This document shows positions 23,532 through 33,008 of a DNA stretch of 43,778 nt, piece after piece. Made by a program: the position numbers and the translations under genes. The stretch is from a virus, in IMG/VR virus record IMGVR_UViG_3300025789_000070, positions 1 to 43,778 of that record, one strand, 5' to 3'. The first letter of the stretch is position 1. Each line of letters opens with the position of its first letter. The notes under the pieces were generated by a model. That model made no database searches and was not told where the DNA came from. It saw only the letters and a list, made by a program, of their open reading frames with translations.

Positions 23532-24215
23532 TTATTTATTTTTACAATTGTCTAAATGATATCTTTTCATATTAACTATTCCACCTTCTTTATTACAATG
23601 TAAGCATTTAATAATTTTTTGTGGATGAGATAGTCCTTTATTCCAAGTAGATTTTCCGTAATTTGGATTTTTATTACCAATTTTACATAAACTCATTTTA
23701 TTTTTTGTGTCATCTGATAATTTTCTATTTTTTAATTTACTAGGCTTACCAATCTGAGCTAAACTCATTTTATCTATAGTTTCTTGAGAATGTTTTTTTC
23801 CCAACCATTTTTTATTACCAATCTGAGCTAAACTCATTTTTAGTTTAGTTTCATTGGATAATTTTGACCCTGTTTTTTTATCTCTAGATAATTTTCTAGC
23901 ATATTCAATAATTCTTGAGCTGGGAGTATACCTACTTATTTTAGTAGATTCACACATAAATTGAAATGCGTATATTAATTTTTTATTATTTGGACTTATC
24001 TCACAAAGTAACCAATGACATAAAAAATGTTCTCTTGCGCTTAAAGGTGCTATATTCTCATCATCCCAATCATAACTATGACCATTACCACCTAAACATT
24101 CTGGAATAATATGATGTCCTTCGTAATATCCTCCATTTTTCTTATGTTCTTTTCTTTGAACTAATTCAGATTTTGCTCTTTGACAAATTTGATCGTATAT
24201 TCTTTGATAATTCAT
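23532..24215 (-). CDS. HNH homing endonuclease with NUMOD3-like repeats
   Basis: A 227-residue paralog of the HNH protein at 17125-17787, with the same start (MNYQRIYDQI), HNH core YYEGHHIIPECLGG, NUMOD3-like repeats (SLAQIGNKKWLGKKHSQET and relatives) and a final zinc finger CLHCNKEGGIVNMKRYHLDN. It lies between the TS-fusion gene and a mosaic made of a truncated thioredoxin and a duplicated TS 3' end, so it is probably the agent of that rearrangement. Confidence 0.85.
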   Translation of the reverse strand: MNYQRIYDQICQRAKSELVQRKEHKKNGGYYEGHHIIPECLGGNGHSYDWDDENIAPLSAREHFLCHWLLCEISPNNKKLIYAFQFMCESTKISRYTPSSRIIEYARKLSRDKKTGSKLSNETKLKMSLAQIGNKKWLGKKHSQETIDKMSLAQIGKPSKLKNRKLSDDTKNKMSLCKIGNKNPNYGKSTWNKGLSHPQKIIKCLHCNKEGGIVNMKRYHLDNCKNK

Positions 24216-24338
24216 AAAATGAAAAAGGTCCTGAAAAATATGCAGAGCTACTACCTTCTGCAGTTTTAGAGGACCAAATAAGTTTATTATAGATAATTAG
24301 TAGTAGTAATTCTCTATCTATAATAAATATCATGACTT

Positions 24339-26156
24339 TTATAATTTGCCCTGATCTTCAAATATTTTTTTAAATTTATAATAGGATTTATGCTTTTCTA
24401 CTCCTGGTATATTCCAACCATTTTCAAAATCTCTAAATGTATGTCCAGGTTTAATATAATATTCCCAAATTGGGTTTTTTATATATTTTAAAAAAACACA
24501 TAACAAATCCTCTAAATCCATCGGCTTCATATTATATCTCTCTGCTAATTTTATAAAATCCCCATATTTAAATCCTGGCTTTAGTATTTTCATTGAAGCT
24601 GTAGCAGTAGGACCTAATTTACAATGTGTCCACTCATTTATTTCAAATAGACCATTTAGTTTAGTGTCAAGATTTACATAATTTGCAAGATCTCCTGCCA
24701 TTAAAAGATAGTGGAAATTAAATGCATGGAGTTTATTATCTCTATTATACTCATTCATTATATCTACTATACCATCAAGACTAGTACCTGGTTTTATTTT
24801 ATCAATGATATGATCTGCCCAAGGTCTAAAATGATTTATTACTAGATCTTTTAGTGGATAACGTGGAGGTTGATTTACACAGCAGCTTACAAAATTTCCA
24901 GTATCTGCTTTCATAAAAGGATAAAAATCTTCATAAGAATTAAATCTTTGGAAATTCAATAATATAGTATTATTATATCCATGATTATATTGATTTGAAG
25001 TACCTGATCCAAATATTCTATGTGAGTAGATCAAGAAGAGATAATCATAAATTCCCCAATTAGGATTTGCTACTGGTTTATATAGATCCCAAGTGAGTGA
25101 ATTTTCTTGCATAAAATAATCTTCAAGCAAGAATATAAAGCCCTCATATCTTCTATCAATATTATGAAATAAATTTACATTATCTATATATTTATCTCCA
25201 GTATTAAATTCTCTTTTCTTAGTATCTATAAAAACTTTTTCTGTCTTTCGATTAATATCTATATAATAGTCAAGACATTCTAGAGCTATTGGATTAAATC
25301 CCTGTTCATTTAATATCACACTCTTCTTTGTAATTTTTTCTGTATCTTCAAGTTTATATACACTCTGAGATCCTTTAGACTCCTCTTGCTCTATTGATAT
25401 ATTATCTTCTATTTTACATTGATATTCTTGAGTCTCTTCATTTTTAAATGATACATAGCTTTGAGATACTGTAGTTTCCATATCTGGAATATCAGAGAAT
25501 TTCATATAGCTAGTTTGAGGTTTGATCTTATCATAATGTCTTGGATATATATGTAAATTTGTTATAAAAAAATGCATAGATCCAATTTCTAATCCCAATT
25601 CTGTATTGACTTTATTCATGAGCTTTGCAAAAGTATATTGATCATTGCAGAATCCCAGCCATAAATCAATACTTCTTGCGAATACTGTAAGATTAAGTCG
25701 ACCATCAACTATTGTGAAGTTTAATACAACATTACATGGAGTGTCTGAGGCATATCTGTCTAGCTCATTTATATCGTAATGAACTACTATCGCTCTTCTT
25801 GTATTCGGGTTGCTCTTGAGCTCCTGGATAGCACGATCTAACTGTCCATTTTTATTCCAAAAAAATCCATAATTACTATTCACTTCTGTAGTGCCTGGAA
25901 TCATCATGTTCTTCCATATCTTAGCACGTTCAGAAATTTCAGATGCGTCTCTATTTCCTGTTAAATACCAATGCCACTCATATTCTGCATAGTCTACATT
26001 AAACTTACGTTCTGGTTCTGTGATAATCATCTGCATTGGATTATCTAAAGTAAAAGAGGCATTAAATTTTGCTTTAGTACTAGCAAAATCTACCCCCGTA
26101 GACATTATATCTAAGTAAAGACTTTTAAATGCTTCATTTGCGTTTTTAAATCTCAT
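24339..26156 (-). CDS. TS/dCMP-hydroxymethylase-family fusion protein
   Basis: A 605-residue protein. Residues 1-215 are a thymidylate-synthase-family domain: NSNYGFFWN, catalytic Cys141 in DTPCN, RSIDLWLGFCNDQYTF at 161-176 and HFFITNLHIYPRH. At the position of the conserved TS Asn that selects uracil this protein has Asp172, as in dCMP hydroxymethylases, so the substrate is probably dCMP. Residues about 280-605 form a second domain (NVNLFHNIDRRYEGF, NTILLNFQRFNSYEDF, KLGPTATASMKILKPGF) that resembles the helical domain of the HMUDK / alpha-glutamyl-putrescinyl-thymine pyrophosphorylase group of DNA hypermodification enzymes; this is by pattern only. It overlaps the deaminase gene by 11 bp. 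Confidence 0.7.
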   Translation of the reverse strand: MRFKNANEAFKSLYLDIMSTGVDFASTKAKFNASFTLDNPMQMIITEPERKFNVDYAEYEWHWYLTGNRDASEISERAKIWKNMMIPGTTEVNSNYGFFWNKNGQLDRAIQELKSNPNTRRAIVVHYDINELDRYASDTPCNVVLNFTIVDGRLNLTVFARSIDLWLGFCNDQYTFAKLMNKVNTELGLEIGSMHFFITNLHIYPRHYDKIKPQTSYMKFSDIPDMETTVSQSYVSFKNEETQEYQCKIEDNISIEQEESKGSQSVYKLEDTEKITKKSVILNEQGFNPIALECLDYYIDINRKTEKVFIDTKKREFNTGDKYIDNVNLFHNIDRRYEGFIFLLEDYFMQENSLTWDLYKPVANPNWGIYDYLFLIYSHRIFGSGTSNQYNHGYNNTILLNFQRFNSYEDFYPFMKADTGNFVSCCVNQPPRYPLKDLVINHFRPWADHIIDKIKPGTSLDGIVDIMNEYNRDNKLHAFNFHYLLMAGDLANYVNLDTKLNGLFEINEWTHCKLGPTATASMKILKPGFKYGDFIKLAERYNMKPMDLEDLLCVFLKYIKNPIWEYYIKPGHTFRDFENGWNIPGVEKHKSYYKFKKIFEDQGKL

Positions 26157-26547
26157 ATTTGGAAATTTCTATAAATTGTTTTAAAAAATCTATACCATCA
26201 GTTTTTCTATACTGCTCTAGATATAGTACTCTTTTTATTCCAGATTGTAATATTAATTTTGCACATTCAATACAAGGACTAAGAGTCAAATATAAAATGG
26301 CATTATTTATTGAATATCCTGATTTTGCAGCTTTAAGAATAGCATTCATTTCAGCATGTACAACATACGGGAGTGTAATATTGTCTCTTTCACAGCAATT
26401 ATCCATTCCAGAAGGAGTACCATTATACCCAAATGCTATAATATTTCCATCTTTTATTAAAAGTGCACCTACTTTATTTCTCTCACAATGAGAAAGGGTG
26501 GCTATCTCTTTTGCAATATTAAGATAAACTTTATCTAATTTTGACAC
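26146..26547 (-). CDS. dCMP deaminase
   Basis: A 133-residue zinc-dependent deaminase. HAEMNAI (His64, Glu66) and SPCIECA (Cys92, Cys95) form the metal site. The N-terminal CERNKVGALLIKDG and FGYNGTPSGMDNCCE match the dCMP deaminase family. It converts dCMP to dUMP for dTTP synthesis and so competes with, or feeds, the TS-family fusion. It starts at GTG 26547; no ATG is available. Confidence 0.9.
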   Translation of the reverse strand: MSKLDKVYLNIAKEIATLSHCERNKVGALLIKDGNIIAFGYNGTPSGMDNCCERDNITLPYVVHAEMNAILKAAKSGYSINNAILYLTLSPCIECAKLILQSGIKRVLYLEQYRKTDGIDFLKQFIEISKYEI

Positions 26548-26565
26548 AACCTTTATTTTATTTTT

Positions 26566-26997
26566 TTAGTTAATTCCAGTACTTCCAAATCCACTTTCAC
26601 CTCTTTGAGTCTCTATAGAATCTAATTGATCTACTACTTCAACTTCTTCATAATTTACTGGTACGAGTATAAACTGAATAATTTTTTTACCTGCTTCAAG
26701 TATATCATTTGCTTTACCTGCATTGAATACGTGAATATGAATTTCTCCAGTATAATCCTCATCTACTATTTCAGCTCCTTTAATGAGCTTATTTTTTGTA
26801 GCTATTCCACTTTTATTTGCTGCCATTAACATATATCCAGTAGGAATATTTGCTTTAATACCTGATGGAATTAGAATATCTTCTCCTGGTCTAAGTATTG
26901 TACATTCAAAATCATTTGGAATATAAAAGTCTATACCTGCACTTTTATTAGTACCTCTGGTTGGAGTTTTTACTGGTCTTGTTTTAATTATCTTCAT
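26566..26997 (-). CDS. dut: dUTPase
   Basis: A 143-residue trimeric-type dUTPase. Motifs are visible in order: AGIDFYIP, NKSGIATK, IVDEDYTGEIH, and the C-terminal glycine-rich motif RGESGFGSTG. It hydrolyses dUTP to dUMP and diphosphate, limiting uracil in phage DNA. The gene lies 18 bp upstream of the dCMP deaminase start, in one nucleotide operon. Confidence 0.95.
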   Translation of the reverse strand: MKIIKTRPVKTPTRGTNKSAGIDFYIPNDFECTILRPGEDILIPSGIKANIPTGYMLMAANKSGIATKNKLIKGAEIVDEDYTGEIHIHVFNAGKANDILEAGKKIIQFILVPVNYEEVEVVDQLDSIETQRGESGFGSTGIN

Positions 26998-27000
26998 ATC

Positions 27001-27282
27001 TTATTTTGTTTTATTATAATCTTCTTTATAATGATCTACCATTGCTGCCATATAAGATATAGCATCTAGTATATTATCATACTTTTTACTATAAGATTCT
27101 CTAGACATTTTTAATGCTACCATACAAAGATACATGTCTTTTGCTGTAATTTCTTTATTGCACATAGTAGAAGCTAATAGAGCGGCTTTTTCCATACTCT
27201 CTTTCATAGGACCATATTGTCTAGATCCCTCTTCACCTCTTTTAAAAACTATATTATTTGCTTGTTCTAATATATTACTCAT
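27001..27282 (-). CDS. DUF6378 (MazG-like) protein
   Basis: A 93-residue helical protein. SRQYGPMKESMEKAALLAST, then ITAKDMYLCMVALKMSRESY and DNILDAISYMAAM match the DUF6378 pattern, an all-alpha family related in plan to MazG nucleotide pyrophosphohydrolases. It lies three bases upstream of dut, so a nucleotide-pool role is likely but not shown. Confidence 0.7.
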   Translation of the reverse strand: MSNILEQANNIVFKRGEEGSRQYGPMKESMEKAALLASTMCNKEITAKDMYLCMVALKMSRESYSKKYDNILDAISYMAAMVDHYKEDYNKTK

Positions 27283-27308
27283 AATAGAATTTAATCATAT
27301 TATTATTA

Positions 27309-28232
27309 TTAAGACAATATATCCTGTAAGTATGGATAATATTTAGGTTTGAGATGTACACTTTGCCTAGATTCTAAAATATCTAACATCGCAGTACCAT
27401 CATCATCAATCCAGCTATCTGGCCATGATATAAATTTAAGTCCAGAATTAGCAATAATATCATTTGCTATTTGTCTTAATTCCATTCTTTGCTGTCTAGA
27501 TCCAAAAAATGGTTGCTTTTTATATAATCCAGTTCCTGGTATTTTACGAGATTCATGTTCTATTGGAAGTAATTGAACTAGTATAGGATTATTTAATTCT
27601 TTTGCAAAATTTACATATTTTGTAAATAATTCTTTTGTGGCAGTAATTGGATCTATATTTCTACATAAATGATGACGAATATCTATATTTCCAAAATAAA
27701 GTATTACATTGCCACCTCTGATTTCATTTATAGCTTGTGCATTTGCATGTTTAAGCCAACCATATAGCGTTTTACCTGGATTAAAACTAAGAGCGTACCC
27801 TGGTCTCCAGACTGAGAGAGAATGTGAATCTCCTATTACAATATTAGGATTTGGTTTAGAAAAATAATCTACAGCACTGCTTATAGGCCAATTATGACTA
27901 TCGACTTTTATCCTCTGGTTAAATTTTCTAAAATCAAAAATTTTATTAACAAATTCAAATTCGCCTTCAAATTCAGATATTGCCTGCATCTTCTCAGTAT
28001 GAATTGACTGAGGTCCTCCTGGGATATTAAAACTGCCATCAGTAAAATTTACACCTTCACATATATAAAGTTTTTCATATTGACTCCAAGTACTAGGATC
28101 TGGATTGACATCTATTACATCTTGTGGATTTTGATCTTTGACCATTTTTGTGCATATGAGACCATATCCAGATCCTTGAGAATTCATCCCAGTTCCTATA
28201 TTACTCATTATTGATATTAATGCAGCTTTCAT
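27309..28232 (-). CDS. SGNH/GDSL hydrolase-like protein
   Basis: A 307-residue protein. NIVIGDSHSLSVWRPG near residue 131 carries the GDS nucleophile block, VILYFGNIDIRHHL the oxyanion block with Asn, and the end has SVHLKPKYY with His and a nearby Asp, fitting the SGNH catalytic scheme. The N-terminal 100 residues are of unknown fold. Its place at the head of the nucleotide operon rather than with lysis or tail genes suggests a substrate in nucleotide or DNA-base metabolism, but it could equally deacylate a glycan. Confidence 0.6.
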   Translation of the reverse strand: MKAALISIMSNIGTGMNSQGSGYGLICTKMVKDQNPQDVIDVNPDPSTWSQYEKLYICEGVNFTDGSFNIPGGPQSIHTEKMQAISEFEGEFEFVNKIFDFRKFNQRIKVDSHNWPISSAVDYFSKPNPNIVIGDSHSLSVWRPGYALSFNPGKTLYGWLKHANAQAINEIRGGNVILYFGNIDIRHHLCRNIDPITATKELFTKYVNFAKELNNPILVQLLPIEHESRKIPGTGLYKKQPFFGSRQQRMELRQIANDIIANSGLKFISWPDSWIDDDGTAMLDILESRQSVHLKPKYYPYLQDILS

Positions 28233-28263
28233 AAATCTTTATTTTTTATTTGCAGAAATAATA

Positions 28264-28307
28264 ATAAAAGCTTTTATAATCTATATCTAGAAATAAAAGC
28301 TTTTATT
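28264..28307. promoter_or_regulatory. Paired palindromes ATAAAAGCTTTTAT
   Basis: Two copies of the 14-bp perfect palindrome ATAAAAGCTTTTAT (28264-28277 and 28293-28306), the second extended to 16 bp, stand about 29 bp apart in the gap between groEL and the SGNH gene. The regular spacing of nearly three helical turns suggests paired operator sites, though weak terminators are also possible. Confidence 0.45.
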
Positions 28308-28369
28308 ACATATATTATGGTTTAAAATTGAATTATAATCAAATAATTATATAATATCCTTAGTAGAGA

Positions 28370-30019
28370 TTACATACCCATGCCCATCATAGGATCTGGA
28401 GTGTCTTGCTCTTTATCTGATTTTTTTTCAAGTACCACGGCATCTACTGTGAGTATTGTACCAGCTACACTCGCTGCATTTTTTATAGAAGATATTACTA
28501 CTTTTGTAGGATCAAGTAGACCAGCTTCAATACCATTTACTACTGCTCTATTTTTAGCATCAAATGTTGTAAATGCATCGTCTTTAGAATTTACATTATA
28601 TAAAATTTCATACCAATTCTCAATACCTGAATTTGATAGAATTGTTTTAAATGGCGCATAGCAGGCAGTTTCTACTATAGAAAGAGCAATCTTTTCATTT
28701 GAATTCCAATTTATAGTATTATTCTTTATAGACATAAATGCTTTGATAAGTGCAATACCACCGCCTGGAAGTATACCTTCTGCAAGTGCGGCTTTAGTCG
28801 CCAGAAGTGCATCTTCTACTCTGTCTTTCTTTTCTTTGATCTCAATTTCAGAATTTCCACCTACATTTATAATAGCAACTCCACCTACAAGTTTACCAAG
28901 ACGCTCTTGAAGTTTCTCTTTTTCAAAAAATGATGTTGCACTTTCTATCTGCTCTTTAATCTCATTTGCTCTATTAGAAATTGCTGTCTCATCCCCTTTA
29001 CCATCTACTATTGTAGTAGTCTCTTTAGCTACTGTGGCAAGACGTGATTTACCTAGATATTTATCTAATTCTGAAGATGAGAGTTTATCAAGTTTATGTC
29101 CTTTGCTTTTTGACATTACTGTACCTCCAGTAAGAATTGCCATATCTTCAAGAATCAAAGTTCTTCTATCTCCAAAGTCTGGTGCTTTTACTGCACATAC
29201 TTTTACTACATTTCGCATTTTATTTACGATCATTAGTGCGAGTGCCTCATCTCCAAAATCTTCTGCAATTACTAGAAGTGATCTATTTTCAGTATTTGCT
29301 TTCTGTAAAAATGGAATCATTTCAGCTGCAGTTTGAATACGACCATCATAGAGCATAATATAGCAATCATCTAGTACTGCATTCATTGTAGTATTATTAG
29401 TCACAAAATATGGACTCTTATATCCACGATCAAATTGCATACCTTCAACTACTTCAAGAGTAGTTTCACCGGTCTTAGATTCTTCAATAGTCACAATACC
29501 TTCACGACCAACTTTATCTATAGCAGCAGAAATCAGCTCTCCTACTTCAATATCATTATTACCTGAGATAGTTGCCACTTGTTTAATTTGATCTTCTGTG
29601 CTGACATCTACTGATAGTGATTTAAGTTGATCTATAATCATAGTGACTGTCTTATCAATACCGTGCTTAACTTCTACTGCATTAACTCCTTGACGTATAG
29701 TCTTCATACCTTCACTGATCATAGTAGCTGCCAATAAAGTTGAAGTTGTAGTACCATCGCCAGCTTCATTTGCAGACTTAATAGAAACCTGCTTTACCAT
29801 CTGAGCCCCAATATCTTCGATATCATTCTCAAGCCTATTGTAGCTTTTTGCAACTGAAACTCCATCTTTAGTGGCTTTTACTTCACCATAAGGTTCACGT
29901 ATTAGTACTGTTCGTCCACCTGGACCTAATGTAGATGATACTGTCTTATTTAATTTCTCAATACCAGCAAGAAGCTGCTCTTTAAGTTCTGTTCCGAAAA
30001 CGCTATTTGTTGTACTCAT
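28370..30019 (-). CDS. groL: GroEL-like chaperonin
   Basis: A 549-residue full-length type I chaperonin subunit. The N-terminal equatorial domain has [14 protein letters not shown] and the ATP-site [14 protein letters not shown]. The apical and second equatorial domains follow, with [15 protein letters not shown], and the tail ends MMGMGM like bacterial GroEL. It folds proteins in the cytoplasm in a 14-mer with GroES. The gene for GroES lies one base upstream, so a phage-borne folding machine with its own cap is made. Confidence 0.97.
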   Translation of the reverse strand: MSTTNSVFGTELKEQLLAGIEKLNKTVSSTLGPGGRTVLIREPYGEVKATKDGVSVAKSYNRLENDIEDIGAQMVKQVSIKSANEAGDGTTTSTLLAATMISEGMKTIRQGVNAVEVKHGIDKTVTMIIDQLKSLSVDVSTEDQIKQVATISGNNDIEVGELISAAIDKVGREGIVTIEESKTGETTLEVVEGMQFDRGYKSPYFVTNNTTMNAVLDDCYIMLYDGRIQTAAEMIPFLQKANTENRSLLVIAEDFGDEALALMIVNKMRNVVKVCAVKAPDFGDRRTLILEDMAILTGGTVMSKSKGHKLDKLSSSELDKYLGKSRLATVAKETTTIVDGKGDETAISNRANEIKEQIESATSFFEKEKLQERLGKLVGGVAIINVGGNSEIEIKEKKDRVEDALLATKAALAEGILPGGGIALIKAFMSIKNNTINWNSNEKIALSIVETACYAPFKTILSNSGIENWYEILYNVNSKDDAFTTFDAKNRAVVNGIEAGLLDPTKVVISSIKNAASVAGTILTVDAVVLEKKSDKEQDTPDPMMGMGM

Positions 30020-30020
30020 A

Positions 30021-30311
30021 TTAATTTATTATTGCTAAAATTTCTGTTTCTCTTGTTATATAATAATCTTGTCCTTCTAGTTTTACTGACATTGATCCAA
30101 GTTTTGGAATAAGTACAATGTCTCCTACATTTAGATTTGAAGGGACTTCTTTATCAGTGTGATAGTTCCAAGCATTTGAGATTGCTACTACTTCACCTGA
30201 TTCTGGACGCTCTTTGCCCATGTCTGGAAGGATAATATTTCCTACCATCTCTTCCGATGTTTCTACTGGTCGCAGTACTACATGACCATTTAGTGGTTTT
30301 AATTTTGACAT
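30021..30311 (-). CDS. groS: GroES-like co-chaperonin
   Basis: A 96-residue co-chaperonin. LKPLNGHVVLRPVE is the canonical start, SEEMVGNIILPDMGKERPES spans the mobile loop with the IIL-P anchor that binds GroEL, and GSMSVKLEGQDYYI with ETEILAII closes the barrel. It caps the GroEL encoded just downstream. Confidence 0.95.
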   Translation of the reverse strand: MSKLKPLNGHVVLRPVETSEEMVGNIILPDMGKERPESGEVVAISNAWNYHTDKEVPSNLNVGDIVLIPKLGSMSVKLEGQDYYITRETEILAIIN

Positions 30312-30325
30312 AACGATTTATTTAA

Positions 30326-30613
30326 TTAAAGTTTGTTTGCTATTTTTAAAATTGCGTGTTCATCTTCTACACTCAGTCTCCATTTATTTTCAACTAGTTT
30401 TGAACAGGCATTTATAAATGTACTAGGTTCTGATGAATGCCCTATATGAGGCATTACTATCACAGCACTTGATTGAGAATTTGATTCGATATTATATCCT
30501 CTAATTTCTTCATCAATTAGGCCTCTAAATTCTAATAATTCTGGACCTGTCATTGATTCAATTATATCATAAACATCTACTTCAACTTCTGTGTCTATTT
30601 GAATGTATCTCAT
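30326..30613 (-). CDS. Hypothetical protein (95 aa)
   Basis: A 95-residue acidic protein. It begins with a strand (RYIQIDTEVEVDVYDIIESM), has a helical EFRGLIDEEIRGY, and a C-terminal helix RLSVEDEHAILKIANKL. No family recognised. It is the first gene of the groS-groL operon, 14 bp before groS. Confidence 0.55.
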   Translation of the reverse strand: MRYIQIDTEVEVDVYDIIESMTGPELLEFRGLIDEEIRGYNIESNSQSSAVIVMPHIGHSSEPSTFINACSKLVENKWRLSVEDEHAILKIANKL

Positions 30614-30698
30614 AACTGTATATTATTAAATTGATTTGATATTAAAAAACTTATTTTTAAAGTGTAAAATTCTATAATAAATACTCTAAATTTATATT

Positions 30699-33008
30699 TT
30701 AGTGGCCATCTTTCCAATTGTAGGCAATAGCTGGAGGTGCTTTAAGATCTATGCTTATTTTAGTAGTATTTTCCATACAATCTTGTACTATCTTAGCACA
30801 GATTTCTGCATCTTTTGCTGGCACTTCTGTAATAATCTGATCATGAATTTGTGCACATACCCATCCATTTATACCTAAATCTTTGAGTCGTCTATTAATT
30901 GCAATGGCGGCACGGTTTACTATAGATGCAGATAACCCCTGAATCTGTACATTTCTGGCATTATTAATACCATTAACATAGTCTCTATACAGCTTAGTAA
31001 CTTTATCTTTACCGTATTGTTTAATTAATAATTGTCTAACTTGCCAATCAGTAATAGCCTCTCCTAGAGTATCATGTATCTTTTTAACCTTGTCTAAGTG
31101 ACGTATACGACCTACTTGAGTTTTTACATACCCTAGATTTTGTGCATCATATTTAGATCTGTCCATCCACTCTTTTAGTGCAGGAAATCCATTAAGATAA
31201 CCGTCTACTAAAACTTGTGCCTGTTTTGCTGGTATACCTAGATTCATACCAAGTGCATAAGCTCCCATACCATAAGGAATACCTAGAGCATAGGCTTTGG
31301 CTTTATTTCTAAGTTTTGGCGCCTGCTTTCTTAAGAAATTTTCTGCTTTTTTATCAGGGGAGTATTGATCTAATTTTTCTGTTTTTATTGCGATAGTAGA
31401 GTAGAAGTCCCAGTTATTCCTAAAGATGTCCTTGAGTCCATCATCTCCAGATACATGTGCGAATACATGTGGCTCAAGAGACTCATAGTCACAATCTATA
31501 AATTTATTATCTGTATCTGGAATAAAGAATGCTCTTACTAGATTTGTATATTCTACTACTATAGGATCATCATCGCCTTCTTCTTTAGGTCTAGGTAATT
31601 GCTGAGAGTCTGAACCATATCTTCCAGAGACTGTGCCATGCTGTTTATAATAAAAGAAATATCGACCATCTTCATGTGCTTCTAAGAATCTATCCATATA
31701 AGTAGATCTTATTTTTAGTAACTTACCATATATCCTTAGATTTTTAGCCCATTCATATTTATCTGAAATACTTTGAATAAGTTCATCATCAAATTGTGGT
31801 TTGCCTCCTGGTGTACTTGATAGTGGTTTTATACCTAATGCATTGAATGCAATATCTCCCATTTGATCTTTAGACTGTATATTAAAAAATAGTCCATCAT
31901 TATCGTCTTTCCATAGTTTAAGACTAATTGCTTGAATATCAGAATCTTCTAATAAAAAATCATGACCTTCAATTAAAAATCTCTGTGCTGGTGAAGCGGG
32001 CAATAAAGTTAGATTTGATCTTGTAATATTATATTTTCCAGTTTTTTCAGATTTTGGAAGTGGTAATTTATAATAATCTGCAATAGCTTGAGCAAATTTG
32101 CCTTTATTACTTACTGGCCACTCTTGTTGAGCCTTATTTAATATCCAAGTTTTAACTTGTTGTTTTGATAGTAGATCTTTAGTAATTATATCTATATACT
32201 TGCTCATCTCCACATTTATCTTTTCTCTTGAAGATTTAATGAGTTCAATATCTAATTTTACCCCCTTATCTTCCATAGGTATAGTTACTTCTTTATAAAG
32301 AGGCATAACCTCATCATTAAAAAAGAAATTAGTCAAACCCTGTTCTTCAATCTTAGTAAGATAGTAATCATATATCCTAAGAGTTAAGTCAACGTCAGCA
32401 CAGGCGTATTTTGAGAGTATATCAAGATCAGCTTTCCAAATCTCATAATTGTCTTTTGTAATACTACCCCCATTTCTTTTTATAGACTCTTTAAGTTCTA
32501 TCTGCTCTTGATTAGCCTCACTAGATACATCAATGCCAATTTCAGATTGTATGCTTTTAGCCACCTCTTTAAGTGCAAAAGACCCACCTCCATTTTCTGA
32601 ATTTACACCCTCTTCTTGAATAGTATGCACCATAAGTATAGTATCTGCATGAATACTATTAATAAGATCTACACCATAAAAATTCTTAACGAATCTGGCA
32701 TCGAAAGATAAGTTATGCCCTATAATTTTTTTATCAATTAATAGTGCAATAATTCTCTTAGCTATATCATGGCATAGCACACCCTCTATCTTAGAGTCTA
32801 TAAGCAGACCATCTTGAAGGATCATAGTAGGCATATAGTAACCATGATCCCTTTCTCCAGTAATAGAGAATCCTATAATTTTACCTTTTCTGGGATTTAG
32901 AGAGTTTGTTTCAGTATCAAATGCAATTATATCATGCTTTTGAATGTGAGCTATCATCTCCTTGACGCTCGCTAAAGTATTTACTGTTAAATATTGTCTC
33001 TGAGTCAT
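30699..33008 (-). CDS. Family A DNA polymerase with 3'-5' exonuclease
   Basis: A 769-residue replicative polymerase. Exonuclease motifs are FDTETNSLNP (Asp31, Glu33), GHNLSFDARFV and YACADVDLTLRIYD. Polymerase motif A is FIDCDYESLEPHVFAH, where Glu and His replace the common Ser and Arg of DYSxxELR. Motif B is LRNKAKAYALGIPYGMGAYA and motif C is VCAQIHDQIITEVP. No separate 5' nuclease domain is fused; that role falls to the gene at 38469-39497. Family A is unusual beside an otherwise T4-like replisome. The first 26 codons overlap the upstream small gene. Confidence 0.95.
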   Translation of the reverse strand: MTQRQYLTVNTLASVKEMIAHIQKHDIIAFDTETNSLNPRKGKIIGFSITGERDHGYYMPTMILQDGLLIDSKIEGVLCHDIAKRIIALLIDKKIIGHNLSFDARFVKNFYGVDLINSIHADTILMVHTIQEEGVNSENGGGSFALKEVAKSIQSEIGIDVSSEANQEQIELKESIKRNGGSITKDNYEIWKADLDILSKYACADVDLTLRIYDYYLTKIEEQGLTNFFFNDEVMPLYKEVTIPMEDKGVKLDIELIKSSREKINVEMSKYIDIITKDLLSKQQVKTWILNKAQQEWPVSNKGKFAQAIADYYKLPLPKSEKTGKYNITRSNLTLLPASPAQRFLIEGHDFLLEDSDIQAISLKLWKDDNDGLFFNIQSKDQMGDIAFNALGIKPLSSTPGGKPQFDDELIQSISDKYEWAKNLRIYGKLLKIRSTYMDRFLEAHEDGRYFFYYKQHGTVSGRYGSDSQQLPRPKEEGDDDPIVVEYTNLVRAFFIPDTDNKFIDCDYESLEPHVFAHVSGDDGLKDIFRNNWDFYSTIAIKTEKLDQYSPDKKAENFLRKQAPKLRNKAKAYALGIPYGMGAYALGMNLGIPAKQAQVLVDGYLNGFPALKEWMDRSKYDAQNLGYVKTQVGRIRHLDKVKKIHDTLGEAITDWQVRQLLIKQYGKDKVTKLYRDYVNGINNARNVQIQGLSASIVNRAAIAINRRLKDLGINGWVCAQIHDQIITEVPAKDAEICAKIVQDCMENTTKISIDLKAPPAIAYNWKDGH

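Noticed and set aside
29034-29358. Plus-strand frames of 100 and 73 codons
   Set aside because: Both are antisense shadows inside groEL, whose protein sequence is unmistakable over this stretch.
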